A stretch of DNA of 64,000 nucleotides from Cannabis sativa (GCF_029168945.1 NC_083602.1:8739850-8803849); one strand, 5' to 3'. Positions 33,637 to 47,462 are shown, counted from the first letter of the stretch. Program-made: numbers and translations. The notes: a model not told the origin generated them from the letters alone.

Positions 33637-35543
33637 TGTTGGGTTTTATGCCCTAAATAAAACTCATTTCAATATAATCAGATTTACTTATTAATATAGA
33701 TCAGAAATAACATTTAATGTTGCATGGTTCACATGATTTATTTCATGATTATATGTACATAATGTATAAATTCATCTGAAACCCTTTTCACATACTTGAT
33801 CCTGTTTATTGTGCCGTCAACACATTGGAAAGTAAACATGACTATGTGAATAAAGTTTCCTAGATTTATCAGACACAGGGTTTTACTGATATGATAATCT
33901 ACAACAAGAGTTTACTTGTATTTGGAGAAATACTATGTTCTTTCCAGAACATTTGTTAAAGTAAAGCTCAGGTTGGATGCATGGAGTATGCATCGGAAGG
34001 GACCGATATTGAACTTTGACTTAGATTTAATTAAACTTACCGTAGAATCTATTCAAGTCAATATCGCCAAGTTGATCCTAAATCAAATGATCTTAATCCT
34101 GTTATGATTAGGCTCAATCTTGAAAGGCTATTCGTGTTCTTTGATTTGTTAGTTAAGCCTACTTTTAGGTCAGGGTGATACGTACATTTTGGGAACACGG
34201 TAGTGCAATTGAGTGGGAGCGCTAGCATAAACATAGAATCTATAGCTTCTATCTGGCGAATAGTAAGCAAAGGATGATCACCTTCGAGCTTGACCAAACG
34301 AAAATAAATGGTGGAGATCTCATTTCACATAAGCTGAAATATCATTTATACGGGGTCAAGTGTTTTAAGGATAAAATACATAGTAGGGTGTTACGGTAAT
34401 TTAATCCCTTTACTGTGTAGATCATTCATATAGAGGATAATTGATCACATTAGGATTATAACAATGGATAACTAATGATGTGTCTATATAGTGGAACATA
34501 TAGAGCATTCTATATACTGAGAGTGCAATTCTAAGTTCTATGCGTGGATTCAACGAAGAATTAATAAGTTAGTGAATTTTAGTGCTAAATTCTTGATCTA
34601 CTTATTGGAAGCTCGGTTATATAGACCCATGGTCCCCCCACTAGTTGAGATAATATTGCTTGTAAGACTCATGTAATTGGTTTTGATTAATCAATTATAA
34701 TTCTCAAATTAGACTATGTCTATTTGTGAAATTTTCACTAAGTAAGGGCGAAATTGTAAAGAAAGAGTTTTAGGGGCATATTTGTTAATTATGATACTTT
34801 GTATGGTTCAATTAATAAATATGATAAATGACAATATTATTTAATAATTATTTATAGTTATTAAATAGTTAGAATTGGCATTTAAATGGTTGAATTAGAA
34901 AATTGGCGTTTTTGAGAAAATCAGATGCAGAAAAGATAAAACTGCAAAATTGCAAAAAGTGAGGCCCAAATCCACTTGTATAGGGCCAGCCACTTTTGTA
35001 GGAAATTTAAATTGTTTTTTTCATTATTTTAATGCCAAATAATTCAAACCTAACCCTAGTGGAATGCTATAAATAGATAGTGAAGGCTTCAGGAAATTTA
35101 CACTAAATTTCTACACTTTTCTTCTGAGACTTCTGAATCAGAAAAAACTGAGCCTTCTCTCTCCCTATCTTTAGCTGCCACTTCTTCTTTCTTCTTCCTT
35201 TGAATTTCGAAATCCTTAGTGATTAGAGTAGTGCCCACACACATCAAGTGATACCTCAATCATAGTGAGGAAGATCATGAAGAAAGACATTCAGCAAAAG
35301 GAGTTTCAGCATCAAAGATTCAGAGAAAGAGATCCAGGTTCAGATATTGATAATGCTCTGCTACAGAAAGGAATCAAGGGCTAGATATCTGAACGGAAGG
35401 AGTCATATTATTCCGCTGCACCCAATGTAAGGTTTCTTAAACTTTATATGTGTTTAATTTATCGTTTTAGAAAGTTCTTATTTAGGATGTTAATAAACAT
35501 ACTTGTGAGTAGATCTAAGATCCTGGTAAAATAATTTCCAACA
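33637..35543 (+). repeat. 5' LTR of the 10.1-kb copia-family element
   Basis: It runs TGTTGGGTTTTATGCCC to TTTCCAACA. A TATA box, TATAAATA, is at 35068-35075. A conserved block, GATACGTACATTTTGGG, is at 34177-34193 and recurs in the other LTRs of the family. Confidence 0.93.
35068..35075 (+). promoter_or_regulatory. TATA box in the 5' LTR
   Basis: TATAAATA lies about 470 bp from the LTR end, in the context GGAATGC-TATAAATA-GATAGTGAAGGCTTC. The identical motif is at 43283-43290 in the 3' LTR. Transcription probably starts 25-35 bp downstream. Confidence 0.6.
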
Positions 35544-35545
35544 AC

Positions 35546-35562
35546 TGGCCTTAGAGCCATGG
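35546..35562 (+). other. Primer-binding site of the 10.1-kb element
   Basis: TGGCCTTAGAGCCATGG follows the 5' LTR after two bases. It keeps the AGAGCCATGG part of the initiator-Met site but has diverged in the first half (canonical TGGTATCAGAGCC). The related minus-strand elements have TGGCACCAGAGCC and TGGCCTCAGAGCC. Confidence 0.65.
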
Positions 35563-38500
35563 TAATTGATTTACTTGCAAGAAATTTGGACTTTAAAACG
35601 ATTGTTTGTATGTTCTTTGGATGGTATCATGTTGTATTGAGTGTTATTTGATGATTGATTGATATTTGTAAAATTTTCGTGAAAAATAATTGCGATTTTA
35701 TCTCTGGAATTATTTTTATTGGATAGTATGGAAAAAATTAAGCAAGCCTTTTACAGAACTTAATTTGGATTTTATTTGAATTAGTTATGATTTTTTGAAG
35801 TTTTGGAAAAATCGGGGTTGTGCTGATATTTTCCTGCGATCGCAAATCTGTCCGTACAGTTCACAATTTTTTCGTTTTTCTTCGATTTTTCATGCTTTTT
35901 CATGGAATTAACTTCCGATTTTGGTATAGTTTTGTATTTATACTATTACTATTCCTAATTCAATTCTAATTATCATTTTGAATTAATTTAATATTTTTTT
36001 AAATTTAATTCAAGATATTAGTGTAATTTGAATTTGAATAGAATTAGTATCTATCTTCTTGCTTAAAAATCTATCTTATTTTAAAATTTGATTATATCTT
36101 ATCTTATTTTAAATTTAAAAATAAGATATTTATAATCATGTAATTTTTAAATGATATAAGATATTTTGCTAATTTTTTAAATTTTGTTATTTTATTTATT
36201 TAAATTACATTTAAAATTTGAAAAAGATATTTATTTATCTTTTCTAATTTTTTATTTAATTTTTATTTATGAAATAACATTTAAAATTTAAAAGTAGTTA
36301 GAAAATTTTTGAAATGATATTTAGGTTGGTTGAAACCTAATTTTTCAAAAATTGTAGGTTTAATTTTAAATTTAATTTTTTTTTAAAAAAAAAATTCGAA
36401 TTTTTCAAATTTTTTTTTAAATTTTCGAAAATTTTTTATTATTTAATTAATTATTTTCGAAATTAAATATTTAATTTAAAATTAAATAAATCCTACATCC
36501 AACTATCCAGCTAACCTTGTTGCAGGAGTATGTGTTTTAGCTTATGTGTAAGTTTTCAAAACCTATTATTACTTGATTGCAAATAGCCATGGTTACCTTT
36601 TGCCAGATCTAATGATCTGATGGCTCCCTTGGTCAAGTTAATAATTTGTAACAGGTATATTTACAATCTTCCTTCATCTGTGTATGACCTAGCAACATGA
36701 TAGGACCCATCCAAAGTGTGCCTGTGTGAGCCTATGTGTTTAATTTGATTATAGATACATATAGGTTGTTGTTGCTAAAATAAATTATCATAGTTCTTGA
36801 TAGAATTTATTTAGGCCCATTTAGTTATTGGGCTTATTCAATTAATAACAGTTGTTCTTATTAAGGTTAAATTCCTCTCTTTTGGGCCTTGTGTGAGAGT
36901 TGGGAGCCATAGAAGTGGGTACGACATACTGAACCCAGCACCCCCTCACATGAACCACCCCAATTGTGAAGGCCCATTTGCCTGATTTGAACAACTGTAC
37001 TAGGTTAATTAAACTAGTTTAACCTAATAAAATTGATTAGCAACATAATTAATTTCATTTATTTTGAAATTAATTTAAGAAAATTATAGTTTAAAGAATT
37101 TTTTATTCTAAGCTAAACTATATGTATTTTCTTGTATTTAATTAAATATAGAATTATAACCATCTAGATTCTTTCTGGAACTTAATTTAAATTTTTCATT
37201 AAATATTCTTATTTAAGTTGATATTTAGTTATCTACAACTAACCAACTTAAATCTGAATATCTTTTGAATTTCAAATTTCAAAATTAAGTTGAGGAATTT
37301 TATGCATTGGTTATTAAGATTCTTTAGATATTTTTTAAGTTAATATCTTTTCGAATATTAACTTAAAATGGAATATTTTCAAATTAAGTGGTTACAACTT
37401 AATTTTTGATATTTAATTAAATTTAAATTTAAAAAATATTTAAGTTCTAGATTTTTTCTAATACAACTTAAATTAGATATTTTTTCAAATTTTGTGGAAA
37501 AGATACTTAGTCAAATAAGATATTTTCTAGATAGTTATTTCTAGACTACTTATTATTTCTAATATTAAATAGGAAATATTATACATTGTGAAATTAATTA
37601 TTTATTAATTAATTTTGGTACAATTTATTTTAAGTATATTTTTCCTAGTATTAAACTAGAGACTAATAATTAAGCCTTCTCTACACTTAATTATTTATTT
37701 CTTGAATTTAATACATTTAATTAATTTGAAAATTAAATATCTAAGTTGATTTTCATCATGATACTTAAATATTTCTTTTTCATGACATTTAATTAAATAG
37801 AAAATTATTTTTAGTTGAAATTTATTTTTTCAACTAAATTTAAATAATTTTCAAAATATATTTTTTCTTTATTTTATTAATCAATTTTCGAAATTGCATT
37901 TCTTAAATGCTAGAATTTCAAATTTTATCTTGAAAAATAGATTAAGTTGTAAATTAATAATTTATTTTAATTAATTCTTGGATCAACTTAAATCAATGAT
38001 TTTTTCATTTATTGATTAATTTAAAATAAATTGAATTAAAGTATATTATTAGAAATTGAATTAATTAGTAAAAGGAAAATCTAGATAGATGATATTTTTG
38101 CTTGAAGTATTTTTCTAGTATATTTAATTAAATAGAAAATTAATATTTAAGTTGATTTTCATCATCATACTTAAATATTTGAAATTTTTTCTTATATATT
38201 TAATTAAATAGGAAAATTATATTTTTTGTTGTAAATTAATTTTATTAATTAATTTTGGGCCAACATTAAATTAGAATAATTTTTCTAGGATTTAATTTTT
38301 ATTTTAATATGCATTTTTCGAAAATTGTATTCTTATATACTTTAATTTTTCGAAATGCAATATATATTTATAGAAAATTAAATTTGAGTTGTAAATTAAT
38401 TTAAATTAATTTTGTAACAACTTAAATTGAATATTTTTCTAAATATTTATTGGAAATTATTACTAAGATTGAAATAATTCATGTTATTTTTATATCCATC

Positions 38501-38650
38501 TAAGTAAAATTTATAAATATTAAATTAAAATTTATATTTAGAATTTTTCATTCTAAATTGGAAATTTTAAATAAATATATATTTAAAATAAATAGATTAA
38601 ATAAAGAGAATCAAAGAAAATACAACTCACTTTAAATAATGAGCTTGATT
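35563..38650 (+). other. Long AT-rich leader of the 10.1-kb element
   Basis: About 3.1 kb without coding potential, made largely of degenerate TTAAGTTG and CAACTTAA words separated by AATTAATTT tracts. A small GC-richer island near 35815-35870 contains the perfect palindrome TGCGATCGCA (35835-35844). The same kind of leader is present in the minus-strand relative (about 55215-58183), so it is a family trait and not random decay. Confidence 0.6.
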
Positions 38651-39050
38651 ATTATTAAGATATTCGATCTCCATTGTTGGTCTTACAAAAGTTAAATATT
38701 TTCAATATAACCTCGAGACGCTAGACTTCGTCCCCTATGGATGGTTATTCGTTGAACGCATTTAACACCGTAAGATTTCATTTGATAAGTGTTTTGTAAG
38801 TTTTCGTCTCTATTAGACTCTCCCCTACGGTGACTACTTAGAGATAAACTCATAAAACATGAAACAATGGTGGAAGCTCATAAAATGAGAATAACCTTAA
38901 CTCTCGCCTACCGGGACAACGTTGGATTCTTATTTTGATCGAATAAAAGGTTGCTAGAATGGTTTCTATTTTAGATGAGCTGACAACTCTATTCAATAAA
39001 CGATGCTTTGACTCTCGCCTACCGGGACACTGTATCAGTTTGTTGAAAAC
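38651..39050 (+). repeat. Conserved pre-gag block with repeated motif
   Basis: ACTCTCGCCTACCGGGACA occurs at 38900-38918 and 39011-39029. The minus-strand relative keeps two diverged copies at 54861-54881 and 54974-54994, with almost the same spacing (111 against 113 bp). A weaker related block lies near 39391-39430, with CGTTGGATTCTTAT downstream of both. The function is unknown; packaging or translation control is possible. Confidence 0.6.
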
Positions 39051-41850
39051 CTTGGAAATTATTTAGGATTGTTTGTTTTAGTATTTTCACTAGTCATTCC
39101 TACTTGCTATATGTTTATAATTTCTGAATTGTGTATGAATTTATATTGAACCATGTTATTTTCTGTTATTAAGTTGTAGTTTAATTTCGAATCTTCATTG
39201 TTGGTCTAACATGTTTGTTTTTCTAATGAGATAAATCCCTAATGGATTTTCACCATTAGACATACATAATAGTGTAAGATCTCGAAAGATAAATATTGTA
39301 TATGCAACATCTAGCTGTTCATCAATTGATGACACCTTAGACTAGTATTTTTACAATATGAAACAAGAAGATTACATAAATAAGATTACTTTGTCTTTCG
39401 CTAATCGAAGCATCGTTGGATTCTTATTTATAAACGAAATTATCCTAATTCCTCTTAGCTTATTCATTTCGAATGAGCTTTAAAAACATATCATTGGATG
39501 AATGGTCTATAAATCATTTCATGTCATTATATTTTCTCTTAAGAAATTAAATGACGCATATGATTATAATCCCAAAATTCTATTCCCAATTGATATAAAT
39601 CCTCAATCTTAGAAATCTCCTACTTGTATGGGCAAATCTGATTAGAGTTTGTATTAGTAGTGGTGGTCCAAGAAAGAATTACTCATTATATTTGGTTGAA
39701 TTTAAGTCTTTGACTTTAATTTTAGAATCCAAACAGAAATTTTCTTATATTTCTAATTCCAGAATACAATACAGTTACACTTTCTCAAGTGTTTAATATC
39801 CATCTTCTATTAATGGATTAAAACTGTATGGAATATGAGTTAGGTATTCTGTGACCAGGATCCACTTGCAGTATTCTAAGAACTCTTTGATGTAACTAAA
39901 CCTATGTCATCATAGACACTACAACTTTTTTTAATCTATGGCATTTTATCTTGTTCATAGTGGATTTGACAAGATCAATCTCTACAAAGAGTTAATATGC
40001 CTATATCCACTGAAAGTAGTTCATCTCATTCGCAGATGGATGTACATTCAGGGGTGGATATGAGTTTTTCGTTGTATTCTTAAAACGATAACTCTAGATT
40101 ATACCTTATGCAAAGAAATTTGAAATGTTTGAAAAATTTCATTAATTTCTAGCAATGGTTAAAACCATTAAGGTAAGTGGTTAAAGATCTTGCGAACTGA
40201 TAGGGGTGGAGAAATAGTTAGTAGATATGCAGTTCAAAGATCATTAATTTGATTTTTGAATTATATCCAAACTTACCTCCCCAGAAATTTCGAGTTGCAT
40301 GTTGATGATTAGTTACTAGTCGTTGCCTAATTCCTTCTATGGTAATACAATTTCAGAATGATGTAATGGTTGTATACTTAATGTAAATCATTACTAGGTT
40401 CATGGATGACCTAATCAAAATCTTAAGAAAAGCTAGAACTGTTAACCATGGTTTCTTAGCTATTCTAAGTGATTAGGGGTGGACCATCCCATTGTCAATA
40501 GATAAGAAAGTGTTTGTTCAAACAAATACTACTTTTCTAAGAAAATGACTAAGTCTGAAAAACAAGTAGCAAATAAAGGAGATATTTAATTCTTGATTCC
40601 AAAAGTGTTCTATCATCTTATATAACATATGATGATCCCACTGCCTCTGATGTCTTGTCACAACCGAAGAGATCAATACCATTTAGTTTTCTTAGACATA
40701 ATTCACGGTGCCTTGTCGTAGTGGGAGAGTTTCCAGGAACTCACCTTCTTATGACTTGGGAGACACTAGTGATTAAAATCCATTGTGAGTTTAAACAAGT
40801 AATGGATTGTCAAGATAAGAAAATAAGAAGAAAGCAAATAGAACTATGGTTTAATCCATTCACATGGAATAACCTAAAGTTTTCTATTACAAGGACATAA
40901 AAGGAAATTTTAGTTAATAAGTCTATTCTATGGACTTAACAAACTTCCTGTTCCTAGTATTATAGGTTTGAGTTTATCTAAACCTATGGCTTGTGGTATA
41001 CCTGGTAATTACTTACTCTAATGCAAGCAACTTACTTTAGTAAGATGCTGAAGCATTTTCTTTCTAATGGCAATCTATAGAAGCTTCACAACTTCTTAGG
41101 TATAGATTTTATTTATCTAAGGAAAAGTCTTAACTATTCCAGAAAAGATAAAGCCATGAAAGAATTTCTTATATCAACAGTGAGAGGTCTTAGATATGCT
41201 TTTGTATGCCTTAGACCAGACACCTGCTGTTGAGTGGGAGTAATGAGTAGGTATCAGATTAATCCAGGAGAAGAACATTGGAAGACAATCAAGTAAATCT
41301 TAAGATTAAGAAGAGGAACTATATGTTAGTCTATAAGAGTGTGTTTAAAACTCTTAGAATACACCATATCAGATTTCAAAATTTGCCTTTGTGCTAGTAA
41401 ATCTTTCTTATAAGATGGTGGTTACTCTGGGGGTGGAATAGTGATTTTGGAGAAGTGTAAAAACCTATCTGAAGTCTCTAGGTTTACCAGAAAGGGACTG
41501 AATGTTAAAGCTGCAGGAAATGTACTTATTCAGTCTAAGGAAAGGTCTATACATCTTTGGCACCATTCCAAATTGCCTTAAACTACTAGTGTTAATTTCC
41601 AGATTAACCAAAAGTAGTTGCCAAAGATATAGAATCCAGTATCCCAAGAGAGTAGACATATAGAGAGGAATTTCACATTATCAATGATTTTGTGATTAAA
41701 GGAAGAGTAATAGTGGAGAAAAGGTTGTGGTTAATTCAACCTTTCAGATCCTATTACGAGGAGTTTACTACTACTACACTTGATTTGTATATCAAGGTGT
41801 TGAGATTATTTGAAACGCACTTTTTGTTTTATATTAGTGCAAGTGGGAGT
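39051..41850 (+). pseudogene. Decayed copia gag-pol traces in the 10.1-kb element
   Basis: No domain is intact. Short stretches near 40490-40560 (VFVQTN-like) and 40655-40900 look like the copia linker between integrase and RT, and the region ends in the purine tract AAGTGGGAG at 41841-41849. The rest is too mutated to place. The coding capacity is certainly lost. Confidence 0.45.
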
Positions 41851-41851
41851 T

Positions 41852-43758
41852 TGTTGGGTTTTATGCCCTAAATAAAACTCATTTCAATATAATCAGATTT
41901 ACTTATTAATATAGATCAGAAATAACATTTAATGTTGCATGGTTCACATGATTTATTTCATGATTATATGTACATAATGTATAAATTCATCTGAAACCCT
42001 TTTCACATACTTGATCCTGTTTATTGTGCCGTCAACACATTGGAAAGTAAACATGACTATGTGAATAAAGTTTCCTAGATTTATCAGACACAGGGTTTTA
42101 CTGATATGATAATCTACAACAAGAGTTTACTTGTATTTGGAGAAATACTATGTTCTTTCCAGAACATTGGTTAAAGTAAAGCTCAGGTTGGATGCATGGA
42201 GTATGCATCGGAAGGGACCGATATTGAACTTTGACTTAGATTTAATTAAACTTACCGTAGAATCTATTCAAGTCAATATCGCCAAGTTGATCCTAGATCA
42301 AATGATCTTAATCCTGTTATGATTAGGCTCAATCTTGAAAGGCTATTCGTGTTCTTTGATTTGTTAGTTAAGCCTACTTTTAGGTCAGGGTGATACGTAC
42401 ATTTTGGGAACACGGTAGTGCAATTGAGTGGGAGCGCTAGCATAAACATGGAATCTATAGCTTCTATCTGGCGAATAGTAAGCAAAGGATGATCACCTTC
42501 GAGCTTGACCAAACGAAAATAAATGGTGGAGATCTCATTTCACATAAGCTGAAATATCATTTATACAGGGTCAAGTGTTTTAAGGATAAAATACATAGTA
42601 GGGTGTTACGGTAATTTAATCCCTTTACTGTGTAGATCATTCATATAGAGGATAATTGATCACATTAGGATTATAACAATGGATAACTAATGATGTGTCT
42701 ATATGGTGGAACATATAGAGCATTCTATATACTGAGAGTGCAATTCTAAGTTCTATGCGTGGATTCAACGAAGAATTAATAAGTTAGTGAATTTTAGTGC
42801 TAAATTCTTGATCTACTTATTGTAAGCTCGGTTATATAGACCCATGGTCCTCCCAATATTTGAGATAATATTGCTTGTAAGACTCATGTAATTGGTTTTG
42901 ATTAATCAATTATAATTCTCAAATTAGACTATGTCTATTTGTGAAATTTTCACTAAGTAAGGGCGAAATTGTAAAGAAAGAGTTTTAGGGGCATATTTGT
43001 TAATTATGATACTTTGTATGGTTCAATTAATAAATATGATAAATGACAATATTATTTAATAATTATTTATAGTTATTAAATAGTTAGAATTGGCATTTAA
43101 ATGGTTGAATTAGAAAATTGGCGTTTTTGAGAAAATCAGATGCAGAAAAGATAAAACTGCAAAATTGCAAAAAGTGAGGCCCAAATCCACTTGTATAGGG
43201 CCAGCCACTTTTGTAGGAAATTTAAATTGTTTTTTTCATTATTTTAATGCCAAATAATTCAAACCTAACCCTAGTGGAATGCTATAAATAGATAGTGAAG
43301 ACTTCAGGAAATTTACACTAAATTTCTACACTTTTCTTCTGAGACTTCTGAATCAGAAAAAACTGAGCCTTCTCTCTCCCTATCTTTAGCTATCACTTCT
43401 TCTTTCTTCTTCCTTTGAATTTCGAAATCCTTAGTGATTAGAGTAGTGCCCACACACATCAAGTGATACCTCAATCATAGTGAGGAAGATCATGAAGAAA
43501 GACATTCAGCAAAAGGAGTTTCAGCATCAAAGATTCAGAGAAAGAGATCCAGGTTCAGATATTGATAATGCTCTGCTACAGAAAGGAATCAAGGGCTAGA
43601 TATCTGAACGGAAGGAGTCATATTATTTCGCTGCACCCAATGTAAGGTTTCTTAAACTTTATATGTGTTTAATTTATCGTTTTAGAAAGTTCTTATTTAG
43701 GATGTTAATAAACATACTTGTGAGTAGATCTAAGATCTTGGTAAAATAATTTCCAACA
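41852..43758 (+). repeat. 3' LTR of the 10.1-kb copia-family element
   Basis: It is 1907 bp long, equal in length to the 5' LTR and almost identical. The conserved block is at 42392-42408 and the TATA box at 43283-43290. Confidence 0.93.
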
Positions 43759-43763
43759 AGAAC

Positions 43764-44858
43764 TTCTAGGAGTTATTCATTCAAGATAGGAATTCAGGAA
43801 TAACACAGAGAAAAATGCGATAGAAATTAATGCAGAACCTAAAACAAAAAGGATTTTGGGCAAAATTTGCTAGTACCTCTACTGCAAATCGACCAACTAC
43901 AAGGATTTTTAAATAGAAAATTCAAAATAATAGTATGGCCCACGATGCTTAAATCAACTTAAGATGGCAATCACACAAGTAAAAAACCCTAATCGCATCC
44001 CACAATAGAACATGCAAGTATATCATATAACGGTGAAATCAAAAAACACAGTTCGTAGATGAAGAAGCAACATACCTTATATTGATAGCAGAGATGATAA
44101 GCTAATCCTCGCTAGGTCTGGCTGGGCAAGTTGATCGTCCCTTTCTCAATGATGAGATGCTAAAGTGATCAACAAATTGATTTCTATGTTGAAATCCAGG
44201 CTCACAATTTCTCCTGCTGTAAAAGCCTTGATCACTAGGGGTTGATGATGTGGGAACTCTCATGCCCTAATCCTCAACAATAGACGAAGGAAAAAGTCTC
44301 AACATTTTCTAGATTGAAAAAGAATTTATTTTTTTGAGTTTGGTTCTTAGTTTTGAAAGTTCACTGAAAGTTATAAGCTTCGAAGGGTCGAAAATTTTTA
44401 AAATAGAGAAAAGTGGTAACTGGAAGTTACAAAGGGTATTTATACCCATAAAGAAATCCACGTAAAAAGGGGATAGATGGTGCACAATCCCATTTCCAAA
44501 ATTACAAGTTTCATCCAACGGTCGGAGAGTTTAAAAATTTGTGTATCCTCACAATTAATGTTCCCTAAAATTGAGGCGTAGATCAATGATGAAAATGCTA
44601 TTTTTTTATTTTTGTGCCAAAAAATGAACAGCTATAAAAAATATAGTTGTTTCCAAAAAATGACTCCTTAATGTTCGTGCCCTTCTACTCTCATGCGATT
44701 GACACGTGGAAATATTATCATCACACAGAAGCCACCTTCTGCAGTCGAGTAACATTCGAAATGTCACAATTTTATTCTTTTGTTTCCACATGTCCAAATT
44801 GAAAGATTACTGATGCAAGCTCCCTCCATATGCAGCATTCTAGAAGCTTGGGGGTATA
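43764..44858 (+). other. Tat spacer between aORF start and 3' LTR
   Basis: This non-coding sequence ends in the purine-rich AGAAGCTTGGGGG (about 44844-44856), a plausible polypurine tract for the Tat element. Nothing else is recognisable. On the minus strand it would hold the promoter of the antisense ORF. Confidence 0.45.
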
Positions 44859-45398
44859 TATTATCTGTGTTTCTGGTATTGGACACGTGGACTCCAGGTC
44901 AGCACCCAAGACCCATCAGTGGGACCCTTAGCGAAGGTAAAGTGGGCCAGACCCACTTGGATATGTCCTTCTAGAAACATATCTTAGCTTCGCAATTGCA
45001 AAGTCCTCTGCCTTCGACGAGCCATACCTGGAAGCATGTACAGTACCATGACACTGGAAGGGCGAGACAGTGCATTCCTTGAAGACCCTTCCAGTTTCCC
45101 TATTTATTCCTACACACATATTAGGAACTTCCAGTTGCCAAATCATAGTAGAGTATCGTATCAAGATTAATGGGGAAACTTCATATAACAAATATTATGC
45201 AATTAATTCAGAGATTAACTGCCCATAATCTGTACACACGGTCTTGACCAAATCAATCCAAATCTGATCTTCCTAGTCAGTAAATTGTCTTCTTTATGGG
45301 ATGGAGTTCATGAGATAGCCTAAGGGTATTGTTTACTATAATTTTCCCTATACAGGGAAAAGGGAAACCTAATGTAATTCTCAAATTACTATAAATAA

Positions 45399-47257
45399 TG
45401 TTGGGATTTTATGCCCTAAATAAAACCCATTTCAATATAATTCGATTTGTTATCAATAGAAGACTAGAAGTCATTTATGTTTACATGTATTTTTCATGTT
45501 TATGGTTTAATGTGTATAATTTCTGTTAAATCCAAAACATATAGTTATTCACAATTACAGTGACATCAACACAGTGGAAGGTAATTGTGATTATATACTT
45601 CAAAAGATAATGTCCCTTGATTCATCAGTGCACTTGATTTACACTGATGTGATAGTCAGCAATAAAGCTTACTTACACCTTGGATAAGTGTTATGTTCTT
45701 TCTAGAACATTGGCAAAATATGCTGGTATCAGATGTATGGAGTATACATTGGACTGAGACTGATATTGATCTTAGTAAAGATATTATAATCTTACCATTG
45801 TATCTTTCTAAGTCAATATCACAGGTTGATCTTAGATCAAAAGATCTTAATCCTGACATGGTTAGGTTCAATCTCAAGAGTTTTATTTGTGTTCTTTGAT
45901 TTGTTAGTTAAAGCCTACTATTTTGTTCGGGTCGAACGTACATTTTGCGAACATGATTATACAATTGAGTGGGAGCACTAATCATAGATATGGAATCTAT
46001 AACTTCTATCTGGACATAGAAGTGAAATGATGATTTCTTTCGAGCTTTGCTTAATAGAGATAAATGGAAGAGCTCTTATTTCGGTAATTATATTAGTTTA
46101 CTGAAATATCATTTATAGAAAGCTAAGTGTTTTAAGGATAAAATACATTGAGGGAAAATGGTAAATTTCCCTACTCAGTGTAAATCATCTATAGAGGATC
46201 TTTGATTATTGGGATTAGAACGATGGTTAATTTTCATAGTGTATCTATATCGTGGAACATATAGAGCATTCTATATAATTGAGAGTGTAATTCCAAATCT
46301 ATAGTAGTGCAAGGAGGAATTAATAAGTTAGGAAATTTACTTGGTAAATTTTAGATCTGCTTATTGGAAGCTCTGTTATATAGGCCCATGGTCCCCATAC
46401 TAGTTGAGACAATACTGCTTGTAAGACTCAGTTAATCAATTATAATTCTAAAATTAAACTATGTCTTATTTATAAATTCTTACTAAGTTATGGCTTGATT
46501 CTGAAGAAATAGAATTTTAGAGTTTATTTGTTAATTAAGAGACTTTATTAAGTCTAATTAATAAATATGTTAAATAGTAATTTTATTTGATAATTAATTT
46601 TAATTATTAAATAAATAGTTTTGGTATTTATAGGGTTGAAAGTGCAAAAAGTAGTATTTGTGAAAAATAGATAAATGGTTGAGAAAAATGGCAAAAATCT
46701 AACTAGTGTTGGGCCCACTTCATGACCGGCCACTAGTGCCTATTTTTGCTCTATTTTTATCATTTTTTTTATTTCAAATAAATCAACCCTAACCCAAGTA
46801 GAATTAGTATAAAAAGAAGAGTAAGGTCTCATAATCAAACTAATGAATTTTGACCTAGTTTTCATTATATTTGACACCTAGTGAGTTTGAGACTTCTTCT
46901 TCGTCTTTTCTCTTCTAATTCGACATTCTTAGTCTTCTTCACTATTAAAATTCGAGCCTTAGTGATAGAGTGCATGCCCACGCATAGCAAGTTGGTACTC
47001 AATCATAGTGTGTAAGACTGTGAAGAATCCAATTCAACTAAAAGAAATTGGGCTCAAATCTTGGTGATACTCTGCTACAGAAAGGATACAAGGGTTACAG
47101 ATCTGAGCGGAAAGAGTCATTTAATTCCGCTGCAACTAATGTAAGGTTTCTTGAACTTTATATGTGTTTAAATTCCATTGTTTGAGAAATTCATATTTAG
47201 GATGTTAAATAACATACATGGCAGTAAATCTAGATCCTGGTAAAATAATCCCCAACA
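45399..47257 (+). repeat. Solo LTR, diverged member of the 1.9-kb copia family
   Basis: It runs TGTTGGGATTTTATGCCC to CCCAACA, 1859 bp. The flanks AATAA (45394-45398) and AATAT (47258-47262) are a TSD with one mismatch. It is clearly more diverged from the LTRs at 33637 and 41852 than the solo LTR at 6380 is, so it represents an older insertion or a different subfamily. Confidence 0.85.
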
Positions 47258-47462
47258 AATATTCCTCAAATCCTATGGATTAGGGGTTGAACTCTCTTGC
47301 ACACTTTCCTCATGCAAACTTGAGAGCATACGTTCTTTGTATTAGCGAAGGCATTTACAAGCTAAAGAACTACTAAATAATATTTACTCGTGGACTAACG
47401 CTAGTCAATGCCCCATCTTTCGTCTTAACAAATAATATTAGAGCTCGCCATGGTGATATACT

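Larger units (their letters stand above)
33637..43758 (+). mobile_element. Complete 10.1-kb copia-family element with 1.9-kb LTRs and no intact ORF
   Basis: Two LTRs of equal length (1907 bp; 33637-35543 and 41852-43758) are flanked by a perfect TSD, AGAAC, at 33632-33636 and 43759-43763. The PBS is at 35546 and a purine tract, AAGTGGGAG, lies before the 3' LTR. By eye I count about 16 differences between the LTRs, close to 99% identity, so integration is recent. Yet the 6.3-kb interior has no frame longer than about 80 codons: about 3 kb of AT-rich leader, then decayed copia pol traces. It was probably mobilised by proteins of a relative. Confidence 0.9.

Noticed and set aside
40655..40900. 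An 81-codon frame as a possible novel protein in the 10.1-kb element.
   Set aside because: It sits where the copia integrase-RT linker should be and looks like a decayed remnant, without further support.
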